A stretch of 64,000 nucleotides of DNA from Liolophura sinensis. Its lineage: Eukaryota; Mollusca; Polyplacophora; Chitonida; Chitonidae. Shown here piece by piece: positions 20,640 through 33,300 of the stretch. The DNA is taken from contig NC_088306.1 in the NCBI RefSeq assembly GCF_032854445.1, positions 3,780,373 through 3,844,372 of the forward strand, read 5' to 3'. Position 1 is the stretch's first letter, and each line of letters starts with the position of its first letter. The translations under genes were made by a program, and so were the position numbers. The notes below the pieces were generated by a model that saw only the letters and a program-made list of their open reading frames with translations, had not been told where the DNA came from and did no database searches.

Positions 20640-22080
20640 CATTTTTTTCTATGTATATACAGTAGCAGACTGCAATTTGCTATTACGGAAACGCATCTTA
20701 CTGACAGATTCTGTAACAATGCAATTCTTATATCTGGATATCACGATCCACTTCGTCGTGATAGAGGACATCTTATTGCTAACCACCTTTCTCAGTTTGA
20801 ACACATTATGTCTAAATTTAATGAGGAGTGAAATTGCAGACAAGTTAAATACTCTTCTTTGTGTTATATATAGACCACCTAATATCGTCCTAGAAGAATG
20901 GAATGAATTATGGGACTATAGAAATGCTAACCGGGACTTATTTAGAGATTCTTTGTCAACCTGTCATTGGGGCTAAATTAACCAACATGCTGATGTTGAT
21001 TATTGCTGTGAATTATTATCTAATAAGACAGTTGTTGTGAAATTGAAAAATAAAAGTGGGATGACGTCTGAAAATAAGCGAGAAATAATAGAAAAAAAAC
21101 GCTGTCGTTCATTTAATCGTTCGCGTTGTCAAAAACAGTAACCAATATCAATCTGTACAAACAACAAAGGAATAAAGTTACATCATTAATCACACCAGCA
21201 AAACTAGACTATACTGAAAGCACCAAAGTACGAATCTCAACCTGTAAGATGGCAGATAAAGTTTGGTGGAAAATTGCAAAAGGCATGCTGAAAAATGATT
21301 CAAAACAATATAAACCTTTTCCCACCTATTGTTACCTCTGATGGTTTTACTTACCGAAAAAAAATCCAAAGCATCTGTGCTGAGCAATTATTTCTTTAAT
21401 TTATGTTGTACCAACGATACTGGATACTGGTACTTTTGACTGGCACTCCTGAAATTAGTCTTTCTGATAACATTACTACCTCAGATGAAAAAATGGAGAT
21501 TTTAAGTAATATAGACACATCGAAATCGTTAAGCCCAGATGGTGTGAGTCAAAGAATTCTTTTCTAGAATAACTTTCCCAGTTCTTTAACCTTTTAGGTT
21601 TACCACAGTAAATATCTTGCCTACACATAAACACCCGGGTGTTGTCTCTTCTAACGTTGGCTCTTGGAATGCGCACGTTGAAAATATTATATCTACAGCC
21701 AATCAAAAAATGAGCAATATTTTGTACTTTTAAATACAAGTTAGATCGTATTAGAAAACATGTGTAAAATATCCATAAGAGTTAGCATGGAGTGCGCGGA
21801 CACATATCCAAAAAGATTGTCTTAGCGCAATATCTGGTGTTACGAGAAGCACTTCACTTGAGTTGCTAGCTGTATTTAGAGATAGGACTAATGAAACTAT
21901 TTCTCACAACATTTTCCTACTCACATATTACACCTCTGTTTGACTCAAATGAAAGCTGACAGAACCCTTATCCCCAATGTTTTTCTTATGAATTCACACA
22001 TTTCCCGTAGCGAACAGCGAACTGTGACCGGAATTCCTTGCCGCTCACTATAAGATTTACAAATAACGCCGAGTATATTT
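20640..22080 (+). pseudogene. LINE ORF2 relic: endonuclease and reverse transcriptase pieces
   Basis: The endonuclease is recognisable at 20,680-20,800 (FAITETHLTD, ISGYHDPLRRDRG) and at 20,850-20,890 (LLCVIYRPPN). The RT-proximal linker is at 21,255-21,370 (KVWWKIAKGMLKND, IVTSDGFTYR) and 21,495-21,545 (ILSNIDTSKSLSPDGV). C-terminal RT/thumb-like pieces lie at 21,640-21,730 (WNAHVENIISTANQKM) and 21,785-21,920 (SAISGVTRSTSLELL). The central RT catalytic motifs are deleted and many stops interrupt the frame. The pattern is of the CR1/L2/Jockey-like group; the exact clade cannot be set by eye. Confidence 0.65.
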
Positions 22081-22734
22081 CACAGGAATGTATAAATATC
22101 CAGACCACCTCCGTTGTTCTATTGTGGATGGAAACCTGAAAATATTGATCTCTGTCCATGAGGAACGACTGTAGACTACTGAAGGACGATCTTCTTAATA
22201 ACCTTAAAAACGCTTAAATGGTGAAAGTAATTAAACTGTTGAATACTAATTTTTGTTCTACAATTTATATAGTGAACATAGCGCCGTTTGGACGGAATAT
22301 CTGCGTCTGGACACACGACAGATGTAACAGCCACACGTTTATTGTTCAGGGATAGCAGTTTAGATGTTACCACTAACATTGATACTTCCAGTTAATGCCG
22401 TTCATATATCACAGTCTAAACGCTTTATCCGAAACAGGTAGCTACAAACTCTTATAGCGACTTAATTTGTCTAAATAGTCATTAGAATATCTGTGCGAAT
22501 TCTTTAAATTATGTGTTACTCTGTATCACGAAAGTCTGAAAAAAACGCTCATCTGCCCACCAGTCGTACCATTTATTAGCCCCATCCCAAGCTGTACTTC
22601 CTTTGCACCTCTATTGTCTTTTCTCCATCCTTCTGCACTGCACTGCACCAAGAACTGTATTGCACATATCACTTAGTACTATGAGCTGCTCTCACAGCTA
22701 ATCTTGATTAATAAAACTTAAAAATAGGAATACT

Positions 22735-22799
22735 TTCCAGCAACACTCAGACAACAGAATTTCTATTAAATTTAACAAATTTGTTTTCGAAAAAATACG
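22735..22799. mobile_element. MITE, right part
   Basis: AGCAACACTCAGAC through AAATTTAACAAATTTG to GAAAAAATACG, followed by TA. It continues the element broken at 16,725 and restores collinearity with the copy at 58,656-58,895. Confidence 0.5.
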
Positions 22800-23358
22800 T
22801 ACTGAATTTCTAAGACTTAAATAGCTATCCTGACACAATCTAGCTTGATAGTTCATTTGGTAGAGCTGTGTACATGAATTCAAACCTAAGTCGTATTAAA
22901 AGCTGGCCTTGTACTCAACAGTTCACTCTCTTTTGAAAGAAATGTTGCAGATATTTGCGAATTTCTCTGTTTTGTTGGATAACTTCCTATGCGGTAACCT
23001 GTCCTATAAAGCACTGACTGTTGGACAAAATGTCAGCACTAACTGAGGCGTTTTATTGCTCTTCCTGAACGCTAAAGACAATTCGGGAGCGTAGTCGTCC
23101 ATCGCTGAACTACAATTAACATCACTGCATATTTTTTACCTAACTCGGCGTAAGCATTTACACGAACACCTACAGAATAAAACCACAACTGAGGCAAAGT
23201 GACAAGAGGCCGAATTTCAAAGACTACATGTGACCATTTGTCAGCTGTTGTCGCTGCTCTGGTTATGCCCTCTGTACTAAACTCTTTCTTATTGCCATAA
23301 TGTCCTTGTTAAAATGATAACACCCCTTAATTTGTTAATCGCTGAAGGTATAACTTAC
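22800..23358 (-). other. Intron of paralogue 2, duplicated with paralogue 1
   Basis: Collinear with 390-961, with long shared words such as AACTTCCTATGC, GACTGTTGGACAAAATGTC and TTATTGCTCTTCCTGA. No gene of its own. Confidence 0.65.
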
Positions 23359-23484
23359 CTTGGAGCAAAATCTTGATTTCCTTCACCTCTTCGTCGTTTA
23401 TATGCCGTGCGATGTGAAGGATCAGCTTGTTGAACCGCACATTTTCTGAGGCATTCTCTATATTGTCGCTTTCCATAGTAAACG
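23359..23484 (-). CDS. DED-like gene, paralogue 2: exon for first half of the domain
   Basis: Acceptor TTCTACAG (ending 23,485) and donor CAAG/GTAAGT (23,359/23,358) bound a 126-bp class 1-1 exon. It encodes MESDNIENASENV, then FNKLILHIARHI and DEEVKEIKILLQG. It is paralogous to 1063-962 and matches helices 1-2 of a death effector domain. It is intact. Confidence 0.6.
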
Positions 23485-24242
23485 CTGTAGAACAATCAAT
23501 TACCATATAGATGCTTAACTATATTAATTTGAAAATTGCAGAGTTTTCTTTTCTTAAATTCATTTACCAAATCCAATTTTTAAATTACAGTGATGTGTAA
23601 GAATTAATAAGTCGATAAATGCTTTACGATATAGGGAAGACAACAATAAAACTACATAGATTTTGTAGCAAGGCTACTAGAGATCTCGCCTATAGGGCGT
23701 CAATGCAAATCTTAAGCTACCAACGCACGTAAAATACTGAATTAGTGAATTTGGTAATTTACAATAATTAATATGCACAAGAAGCATCAAAGATGGAACA
23801 TTCCCTCGTTTTACTGTGCTCTGCATACCTACAACCCCTGAGATCAATACATTTTTGTACCTGTTAAGATTCCAGTCCTAACATTTTGTTGATCATTGCT
23901 TTCCATGTTACTGGACACCGACGCCGACGCTCGGAGTATGACATAAGCTACGCCTGTACTCTGTACAGGTGAGCTAATATAACAAACGTTATGTCTTAAG
24001 GAAGCAATAGTTTGTAATCAAGGCCCGATTTAACCAAAAAACTTAGGGGTGAAAATGAGCTTCTTGTGTAAGAGGTAAAAATAGAATCTTAGAGCTCTTG
24101 TTGATCATATTTAGATAAAAAAGCTGCTGTTGTTTCTCTCGTTCAATCTATAGTATAAACTATTATAAAAATCGGGACCTGGTTTAAGAATGCATGTTTT
24201 GGTATTTAAAGTACACATTACTTACATGTACCTCTCTGGACA

Positions 24243-24333
24243 ATCTCTTTCACCATAATGCTGGCCGTCGTCATATAGTGAAATGGTATTGAGTAGGTCA
24301 AATAACATAATTAAATCAAATAAATACAAAATA
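24243..24333 (+). mobile_element. SINE family 1, degraded 3' part
   Basis: CACCATAATGCTGGCCGTCGTCATATAGTGAAAT, in pieces, followed by TTAAATCAAATAAATA. It lies in the intron beside the exon at 24,355. Confidence 0.6.
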
Positions 24334-24354
24334 CACACATAAATAAATATCTAC

Positions 24355-24765
24355 CTCTGGAAAGGATTTCAGCCTCAGAATTCGCAGATTCACCGGTATC
24401 CATGTGGCTTCTGGTGGAAACAAGCTGATGTTCTGATGTCCCATGTGCCTGAATGTAATCTGTCACCTCTTTTTCGAATGACTGCAATTCTTTTCGAAGT
24501 GCTGAGTTCCAATCCACAAGACTTGCAGCCATGCAAATACCAGTATACTTATACAGTTTATCGAGTAACTTCTTTAATAAGTCATAATCACTTTGGATGC
24601 ATTTCAGTCCCCGCTGCACATCATCTACTGGTTCCCCTTTTATCATCTTCTGTCTTAGAATGTAGATATCATAATATATTTTACCTGTGTTTTGGGGCTG
24701 ACTGGCTCCGGTTGCGGTTTGGTCAGAGTGGACACTCATTATGGAGACCTTGCTTAGACTGTCCC
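24355..24765 (-). CDS. DED-like gene, paralogue 2: upstream helical exon
   Basis: The donor AGAG/GTAGAT is at 24,355/24,354. A possible acceptor TTTTCTAG at 24,766 would give a 411-bp class 1-1 exon. Alternatively the exon is first and starts at the ATG at 24,739 (MSVHSDQTATGAS). It encodes about 130 residues, mostly helical and charged, with KIYYDIYILRQKM, DYDLLKKLLDKLYKYTG and ALRKELQSFEKEV. I do not recognise the fold. It lies 870 bp upstream of the DED exon at 23,484-23,359 with matching phase. Confidence 0.5.
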
Positions 24766-24874
24766 CTAGAAAACCAGTTCCCTACTGTAATTCATGAGTG
24801 GCAAGTTGAACGGGTCTACGAGTACATCACAAGGCCTCTCCATAGAGACATCCCTTCTCTTGCTTAACATCTTC

Positions 24875-24923
24875 ATGGAAATGGTTTCTTTGGTCGCTAT
24901 CCATCTTTTGCTCATACTCAGTG
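24875..24923 (+). CDS. Possible first exon encoding a signal peptide
   Basis: ATG at 24,875 opens MEMVSLVAIHLLLILS and runs to a strong donor, G/GTAAGT, at 24,923/24,924 in phase 1. This is the layout of a signal-peptide first exon. A candidate second exon lies at 25,514-25,551. It would be divergent from paralogue 2, with only about 110 bases between. No homology supports it. Confidence 0.25.
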
Positions 24924-25513
24924 GTAAGTCTCTGACAAAATAAGATTATAACGTTAGTTAAATAAATACGTTAACGTTAACGACACGATAATATTTCACT
25001 GTTTTATTAAACAAGAACACGAAGCAAACTAAAGAGGCAGTTTATATTAAAAAAAAATACAGGTATTCTTGGGTGACGGTGGCTAAAGACAAACTTTTAT
25101 AACCTTGTCACCAAAGTAGGCAGTCGTGTGGTCGTTTCCACTTTTTTCGTTCGACTATTTGGCTGCTACAAGTTCTAATTTTGCGTGCAAGTCACATGTG
25201 AGAAAGTTTGCCAGTAACAAGCCAAAGGTCAATGGTTAACATCGGGCTTTCGTGTTTCCCTGCCCCATTAAAATGGCAATATTCATACTTGTACAAAAGA
25301 CACTTCAGAGAATTAAAAAAAAAAACAATAAAAGAAAAAGTACAAATTGTCATCACATTGAAATATATGCTTTTCTTTTTTTCTTTTCTTTTCTTTTGCC
25401 AAACGTCTGCATAGTGTTTATATGATATCGTGGTTTGAAAAACCGAAATGAAGCCTTTTGGGCTTTCTGTGTCAACCTAACACAGCCTAATATGGCGTTT
25501 TTTGTTTTTGCAG

Positions 25514-25551
25514 GAAACTTGACCGATGAGAAAGACCCCAGGGAGTCAAGG
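25514..25551 (+). CDS. Possible second exon of the signal-peptide ORF
   Basis: Acceptor TTTTTGCAG and donor AGG/GTAAAT bound 38 bases that continue phase 1 and encode NLTDEKDPRESR with an N-glycosylation motif. No further exon was found, so the candidate gene is weak. Confidence 0.18.
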
Positions 25552-25888
25552 GTAAATTTAATCCAATAAAATTCAGCCTTCTTGCAAAAGATAAATGAAC
25601 TATAACACTGACTTTTGGGCAAATAAACTGTATATAAGGCTGCCTATGCAGTTGTTGGATAATTGGAAATCACAGTGAGTGATAAATTGTATAAAGTTTT
25701 TCTTTTTTTAATGCAGTTGCTAGCATTAAGTGACTGCATGTCTGGCATATACCTGTTGAGAATAAACCCAAAAGTAACACAGTGATCGACCAAAACTTAC
25801 TTATAGGAATTTTGCCTCACATTTTCGTACAGGAATGTAATTTATATATGGGGTTATATGATAGTGTCTTTTAACTTATCGGCTAGGG

Positions 25889-25930
25889 AATACTCTTGAC
25901 AACGGGGTAAAACACCAATTAAACAAACAA
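25889..25930 (+). mobile_element. SINE family 1 tail fragment
   Basis: AATACTCTTGACAACGGGGT then AAAACACCAATTAAACAAAC, the last about 40 bases of the family. Confidence 0.55.
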
Positions 25931-27028
25931 CCCCCCAAAAATATATTCAACTTTTCGTAAAATCAATGTTATTCACTATCAAAAGTAACATCACAGCCAC
26001 TACACATTGATATGTTGGACTTCAATCTTATATTAAAGAATATTCAGATGGAATCCTTATTCTAATTCATGATGAAAGATGTCATAACTTTCCAAAAACC
26101 AGTGGCATTCTGGCTATTGGGAGGAGTTCACTATGTTTTGGCGAACACGGAAACCATTTACCTAAATTGCTATTGACTTTACTCTAAATCCTCTTTATGA
26201 CACTGCCATATTTTACATTGTTATACATATTTTAGCATAATACACGTCATGAATTGTACTTTATCCCTTGTAGCATATGATTCCACAGCAGTATGGTTTT
26301 AGAGTTGGATTTAAGGAAATTCTGTTATAAAATCACAGTATAGTCTATTTGCGTCCATTGTGTGCTCTGTGGTACAGTGTGGAATTTGTTCCAACGGCTT
26401 ATGTGCAGTTATTGGAAAACAAATATCTTTCCACGCCCGTTGTCCAGCTGGCCACTTGTGTTTGAATAATTATGACGTGTCCAGTGGCAATGAGTTCTTG
26501 TTGTCCAAACCAAGTTCAGTGAGTTTAACAATATGAATAAACAGATTCTAATTGCATTCTCTTTGCAATAATATGGCCATCTAACATACTGGCGTGTGGA
26601 GCTTGTGGTATTACATTTCACAGGCGGCAGGCAAATCTTGTAGCGACTGCGACTGATTTTACAGAAAGCTGATTATAGGTGGCAAGTTAAAAGAAACAGC
26701 ATTTTGATTGGTTGGTTAAATTTGGGGAAAGTACTTTCCCTTGCGTTAGCAAAAATTTTTTTTTTTTTTGGGTCTCTTTTTGTTTGATGGATAAATAAAA
26801 TGTCCCTTCCGCGGTCATGTCCGTGTAATTCAGCTAATATCAAGATGATACTTTGATTTTGAAATGTGGTGCTGTTAACACAAAGTATGATTAATACAGG
26901 CAGATTCTGACAATAAATTTACAGCATATGTATGTTCATTTGTAAATTCTTGTCGATCTTGTTGGTCGTGTTGTCACTTTGTGGAATATATTGGCAGTTG
27001 CCAGTAATTAAAACATAAACATGAAATT

Positions 27029-27177
27029 GCCATACGTGGGAAGGTATGGCAGCAACCTCTGGATGGTCGTGGGTTTCCCCCCAGGCTCTGCCCGGTTTCC
27101 ACCCACCACAATGCTGGCCGCCGTCGTGTAAGTGAAATATTCTTGAGTACGGCGTAAAACAACAATCAAATAAATCA
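27029..27177 (+). mobile_element. SINE family 1, 5'-truncated, with target duplication
   Basis: The body and tail are flanked by a perfect 14-bp duplication, ATAAACATGAAATT, at 27,015-27,028 and 27,178-27,191. The 5' truncation plus duplication is the signature of LINE-machinery retrotransposition. Confidence 0.92.
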
Positions 27178-29747
27178 ATAAACATGAAATTCAATTTGCA
27201 ATGAATGCACCGTGTTATACAAGATGTGATGAGGACCAATAAACTAACAGATCAATAAAAGAATGAGCATTTTGGCACATGCGCAATGGTAGCTATCAGT
27301 TGTTGTAAATTTTACACATCGAATAGCCATCGATCCAGGCAGATTTTTAAACTTGTATTATTGTATTTGTAAACTTTAAACTTTATTATATATGCCCATG
27401 AATATTTTACCTGGGCGAGCATCCAATTCTCTTTCCCGATAATGCAAAGGACTTATCCCTAGGCACATTTATGTTCTTTATATGTACGTTATACTTAGGA
27501 ATCATTCGTTATCTATGTGCGCATGTAACTGTTTTAACGAAGTGTCCGTATATGTAAACGTATAGCAGGATATATACACTCAAAGTGGTGCCTACCAGTT
27601 GTTACAGAAGCACAGATTGTGAGACGCTACCTCTAGACAGCAGGAAATGCGTTCTTTTTTAACTATAAGTAAATTCCAAAAAGGCGGGTTACTTCTGAAC
27701 AGTAACAGGTACATGGTTAGGTTTGACACTCATTAAATGGGTCATTAAATCGTTGTGACACAAACACGGGCAGAAAGCAACTGTTCAGACGCATAATAGA
27801 TAACTAGTTCATAAGGTGTTGCATTGGATTTTCAAGGTGTTTAAAATTGATACAGCACAACATCACGGTAACACAAGGCAAAAGAAAATCACGCAGGTAG
27901 TATGCATGTCGGCCAGGTTCTATCTTTAAACAGTAAACAATGTAAATGGAGTGACTATTAAGGTGTACGTATGTGGAAATTATTCTTAATATATGTTTTT
28001 GACTTCTGATTTTTTTACTGGCCGAGAAGATTAAAGCGATGACAAATGAGAGAGCATGTTTGAATACATGCAGGTATACAGTTAGTGGTCAAGAGGTACC
28101 CGAAGATTGAGGTTTAACAACAAATAGCTAAAAAAAAAAAAAGATTAAGCCAATTTACATATTAACCATCACAGCGTAACTCCCGTGACATTACTACTCC
28201 TTTCCTGAGTTGTTCATTTTTTTTGCTTCTGCCAAGCTATAAAGAACATCCTTCCATACTGTATCTTCACATATTCTTCTGAGCTATACTTTTTTATAGT
28301 TCATTAAAATTACGAGTGGCAGAAGTGGTAGAGAATAAATGTGACTCCCGTGACAGCTACAGTCAAGTAGCCTCACTGTGGCGCCAACCAATGTGATGTT
28401 TTGCTTTCTTGTTTGAAGATTTGAAAAGACATGTAAAAATGGGAAAAAGGAACAGCTGGATATTTTTGAGGAGTGTTAAGCTTGCGTGACTCCAATAACA
28501 GGAGAACGTGACCCCCGTGAGGAGTAGCAACATACTATATATTAATTTTAAATTCACTGTGTATTTAACTTCTATCAATAGTTTACACATCAGTATACAC
28601 CTCTAATACCAAATTAATCAAACACAGAATTGTATCTATGTCTATACATCTATGTAAGATATGTACATTCAATATTGTGACGAGGCTACCCTCAGACACA
28701 GTTCTGAACTGTTCTATTTACCATTTTTAGTTGTGTTGTAATTCAATGTTATATAACCTGATAACTAATTTGAACCTAGCAGCATATTGTACTTACATTT
28801 ATCCCATTTTCTCTTGGGTAAATTGTGCTTTAATTAAGAAGTAAAAGGTAGTTTCCGATGTTCAAATGACCTAGATAATGTACAGAAGACGGGCGTTTAT
28901 CGACTGTTTAAGAACGACGGGCCGTAGGCCTCCCTGTCAGTTTAAGCTCTAACTTCGAGCACAACAGTTTTGCGACGACAGAGGAATAATGATTTTAAGG
29001 CATAGAAGTGAAACTAATAAAAAAACTGTCAGAAATGATCGATTTATTTCGTGGAGAAACTTGCAGTTTAAGTTGAAGTTTAAAAGGAAGGTGATTCTTG
29101 AAATTGTAGGGTTGCCAAGAATTCGATAATCCTGTGGAGCCGATTTCGGCGTAATCGGGCTAACAACGTCTTCAACTCAGATCACACTTTGTGTCTGGAT
29201 AACGGCAGTTATGAGGTCAGACACCAGCCCAGAGGTATCTGACGACTGGGAAGAACAACAATGGAGTGTAAAACAGTGCTCAGAGAGCGGCGTTGTTCTT
29301 CAGACGGCCTCCGGGTGTATGTAACTCCTCAGGCTGGACTCATTCCGGTGGCCAGTTACGGATATTATCCTTGTATTCCGACGCCACCGTAGCTCAGAAC
29401 AGTGGCTGTAGTGGCGTTTACTGCCATAGTTTGCTTGTAATACCAGCAATCCGCCGATTTTCGTTGGGTTACTTCTAATATCACATTGATAAATGCATGG
29501 ATGCCCATGTTTCGCTTATCTAGATATAGTGCCTAGGTGCTCGTTGTTTGATGCCACCTCTTTATATCTCATACACGGGATGAGTGCCTATTGCCCACAT
29601 GATGTCGGTAATGGTAAATATTTCGCATTTAAACATAACCGCCTGACCAATTATATGTAAATTCATTTCGCTTTTGTCCACAGAAAATTTAAGCTGTCAA
29701 ATTTTTAATAAAACAGACTTTCTGACAGTACAACCCAGCCCCCCACT

Positions 29748-29826
29748 TTATTATTTATTTTATTGGTGTTTAACGCCGTATTCAAGAATATTTCACTTAT
29801 ACGACGGCGGCCAGTATTATGGTGGG
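29748..29826 (-). mobile_element. SINE family 1, 3' fragment in minus orientation
   Basis: TTATTTATTTTATTGGTGTT through ACGACGGCGGCCAG to TGGTGGG. It interrupts a stretch that is continuous at 33,835 and 38,380 in the younger copies. Confidence 0.85.
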
Positions 29827-30334
29827 CCCCATTTTATTACCAACACAGAATATCGTCCCAGCATCCATGACAAAGACGACAACTCTGTATTGATTATCAG
29901 TTTCAGCACACTTCACTCACCATTGCTTTTAGTTTTAAAGTTTTTGGAGATATGTTAGAATCGCATTTTGAAACTGTGGAAGTTTACGAAGGCGGCCATT
30001 TTGAAGTGTTCCGACAAATGATTCAATAATTGAAAGAAACGTTTTAGAGAATTCTTTACATGTAGTGCACAAAGAACCATTTTTCATACAGGTATATATT
30101 CCCTATACGTCGATAAATGGCGAGTTGACATTTTTGCAAACGATAGTAACTGTTGCAAACAGCCGACCTCGTTTGCATTGGAGAGTATCCGGTTAGAATA
30201 CGTCACAGGATACTTTTTGGTGCGTGAGCTCGAGTATAAAGGGAGCTGCAGAACATGTTTATTTTTGTTACTATGAGGAAGAACTAAAAATAGACTACAA
30301 TATTGCTGCTTCGTCATGAGGTGACGGCTGAAAA

Positions 30335-33300
30335 TGTAGGCCAACACATCCTATAGCTTTGGAGTGTTGAGCAGTTCATGCTGAGGGCAAACAAACAGTA
30401 CCTAATCTGTTGACCCGTTGTCATGGCTGTTCGCAGTATTTACCTGAGGTGACACGTCCCAGCTAGCAAACGAAGTTCAACACAACTCTGTATAATGCCT
30501 TGTAAGGTCAAAGCTTCAGAAACTCACATTAATAACGTCCTTTCGGTCTGTATTAGACCACGCAAGCAGTCTTAAATGACAACTTTGGCGATGATTTTAT
30601 CAGTCATCATGGATGTAGAATGGAAACAACAATATGTCCTGTCAATCGAGCGAGAAAACAATTCTAACGGTTCCAGTCAAGGCTTGCAACCATCCTCTGC
30701 GCATCTGCTTCGTTATCCATGTTTCTGCATGTGGTCTGAGATACAATGCGGATTTTGGATGCACCCGGTTCCGCGCGCATGCATACTGCGATTTTGAGGT
30801 GAGGACGATCAGGTCAATCCAATTAGCGTGCAGTGTCTGAGCAAGGAGGTAGAATTTTACTTCCATAATGTGACAGTCAGTAACACAATCAAGTAAAGAC
30901 AAGTCAATCTAACCTTATAAAACGCATTTACACAAAAAATCTAAACACGCCAAAAGTTGATTTGAGTTGTCAGATTCGAAAGTCTAAACGGCTGGGTTAC
31001 TGTACAAAGATGGTTTGCCAATGTGGGTTTTGACATATTACATTTCGGGCGTTTTAGGGAATCGGTGGAAAGCAAAAATAAGGTAGGGTTTGAGGCGGTT
31101 TTTTTTTTTCTTTTTTTTTTGTTTAGGGAAATTGTCCACGTGGAAGTCTATATGACCGAAGCTGGGTGTTTCGGTAGGATCGTCCAGCTAAGCTTTAGGC
31201 TATCAAACCTGCAGCTGTAAGCCTAAACTTGTCACTTGTGTGCCCCACATCTATATTTATTATCATTATTGTTATTTATATATGTGCTTACCCGTCCCGG
31301 GTCAGAAAAATGTCATCATAGAATACTGATCACAATATTTATACCATTATCATTTGTTGTATTCATATATATCTGTAGCGAACACATCACATTTCTATCA
31401 GGTAGATATTCTACCTCCATCGTCCGACAGTAGGTAACACGATAAGGTAAAAACAAGTCCCTAACCTGATAAATGCATTCACAAAAGTCATAAAAATACA
31501 GGTACTACATCTTACAGGACTTACCTCTCGACAGTACGCCCACCGTGCTACACAACTTGATAAACCTTTGCAGACTGAAATCGAAAATACTGTTCTGAGA
31601 ATTGCACGTGATAATTGCACGTGATCTGTGCAGGGGAAGTAATCACTGTTCGGGTTTATCCAAATTTATACTCTATAACATCTCTACAATGATCAGCTCG
31701 TCCCACTTTAAACTTTTTATGCTACTGTCAAATTTTTGTAAACACAACAGTTTACTCAGTATTACTTCCGCAAATTATTATCCTTCAATATCGGTAGAGA
31801 GATAACATGACAAATACCTGGCATATTATTCATGAGAAAAAGACTCCCATGAGGGAAAAGATTTATTGTCAGCCAACTTTGCCTAATTTTTCAAGTTCAG
31901 TGGGGTCATTAAAGTTAATCTTTACGAAAAATTCGTTAACAGAATATCTTAAAAGGATCCTTTGCCACTAGATGGCGATCGCTGACACAGATTGCCAACC
32001 TGCTTACAGTGACAGATCTTCTGCGAAATGACAAGAGAGCTGTCGAGCGCCTAAATGTGGTAAAGCGCTGCGTTTATTCGTGTAACGTTGCTAATTGTAA
32101 AATATTGCTCAGTTTGTTTTAAATAGCGATATTGTTACATAATTGATATTAACTTGGAACATATAGGAAAAATTCAGGAACTAAAAGAATTATATTATTG
32201 AAATCTTTTTGACTGATATCGATCCATAATCCCAACATCCGTACTAACAGTAATGTCACTAGAATTATTTACTCTTTATTTCCAGAAGCTTATATCATGT
32301 TTAACTAACATACTGACTACATTTAAAGACTGAAATATCCAGGTTGACTGAAACAATATTGCTGTGGTAAACAATATAGGTACCATTTTGTGCAGTGACG
32401 TATTTGTGACGTAGTGCATGTAAGCGCAAGGCTACCGCCATAGTCGACGGAGACGGGCCACTGCACCGTTAGTACATGTACTTTCTTACCAGAATGAACT
32501 CAGTCCTCTACACAAAGCTTCTATCGCTTTATTTCCCGACCTGATAATCGAGTTGTCACAGTTTCCACTGTTGTTAATTCTTTAATTGAATAAATGGATA
32601 AAAACTTATAGCGAGACTGTCGTCTATTTCTTTTAGAGAGTCACCTATATTCAGCTGTCTGTAAAATCATTCACACTCGCTGCCAAAATTGCCTTTAGTC
32701 AGTGTCACTTAACAAACCAGGCTCTACATATTGATGCGTTGGACATCCATATTATTTCAAACAAATTGCAGTGAGAATAATTTTTCTTATTCATAATGTT
32801 AACTCCGTGAGCTTAGTTTCGACAAGAACTCAATGCCTCAGGTGACTTCATAATTATTCAAAAGTAAGTTGCATGCTGGACAATGAGCGTGCAGAGTGAT
32901 TTGTTTTACAACGGCTGCACCAACAAGCGGTTAAAAAAACTACTTGCAATAACAAAGCCTATACTACCCTCCTTCAAAACATGTTGAACTCCGCCCAACA
33001 TCCAGCATTCCACTGGTTTTTTAATAATTCTGACGTCACCCGAGGCAACTGGTCCTTGCCGTTGAAACAGAGCATGTGGATTTTAACATTATGAATTTGA
33101 AAAAGTGTTCTAACTGCAATTTCTTTGCTACATATGGACGTTCAACGTATCAATGGGTAAAGCTTGGATTGTTACGTGGCTCTGACTAAAGGCAATTTGC
33201 TAGCGAGAGTGAATGATTTTACAGACAGCTGAATATAGGCGACTCTTTAAAAAGAATAGAGTGAGTGAGTGGGTGCTTGGGGTTTAACGTCGTACTCAAA

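Larger units (their letters stand above)
16726..22734. mobile_element. About 6-kb nested composite insertion in the paralogue-2 intron
   Basis: The interval is absent from the paralogue-1 intron and separates two halves of one MITE. Its edges show an imperfect direct repeat, GAATACATTCT against GAATACTTTCC, compatible with a target duplication. It contains a Crypton-like recombinase relic, LINE ORF1 and ORF2 relics in plus orientation and a SINE. Between these, 18,330-19,690 and 19,932-20,600 hold nothing recognisable beyond AT-rich sequence. Whether it was one LINE-mediated insertion or serial insertions is unresolved. Confidence 0.5.
25970..30334. repeat. Oldest, diverged copy of the 4.5-kb tandem unit
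   Basis: The segment is collinear with the three younger copies at several points. Examples are 26,000-26,030 against 32,720-32,750, 26,640-26,700 against 33,180-33,245, 29,510-29,960 against 33,615-33,975, and 30,100-30,330 against 34,110-34,345. It is clearly more diverged and carries SINEs at 27,029 and 29,748 that the others lack. No protein-coding gene is recognisable. Confidence 0.6.

Noticed and set aside
30642-30902. 86-codon ORF kept open in all three tandem units
   Set aside because: The copies are too recent for openness to show selection, and there is no motif. Not called as a gene.
31236-31433. 65-codon ORF identical in three copies
   Set aside because: Explained by recent duplication or gene conversion. 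AT-rich, with no start context or domain.
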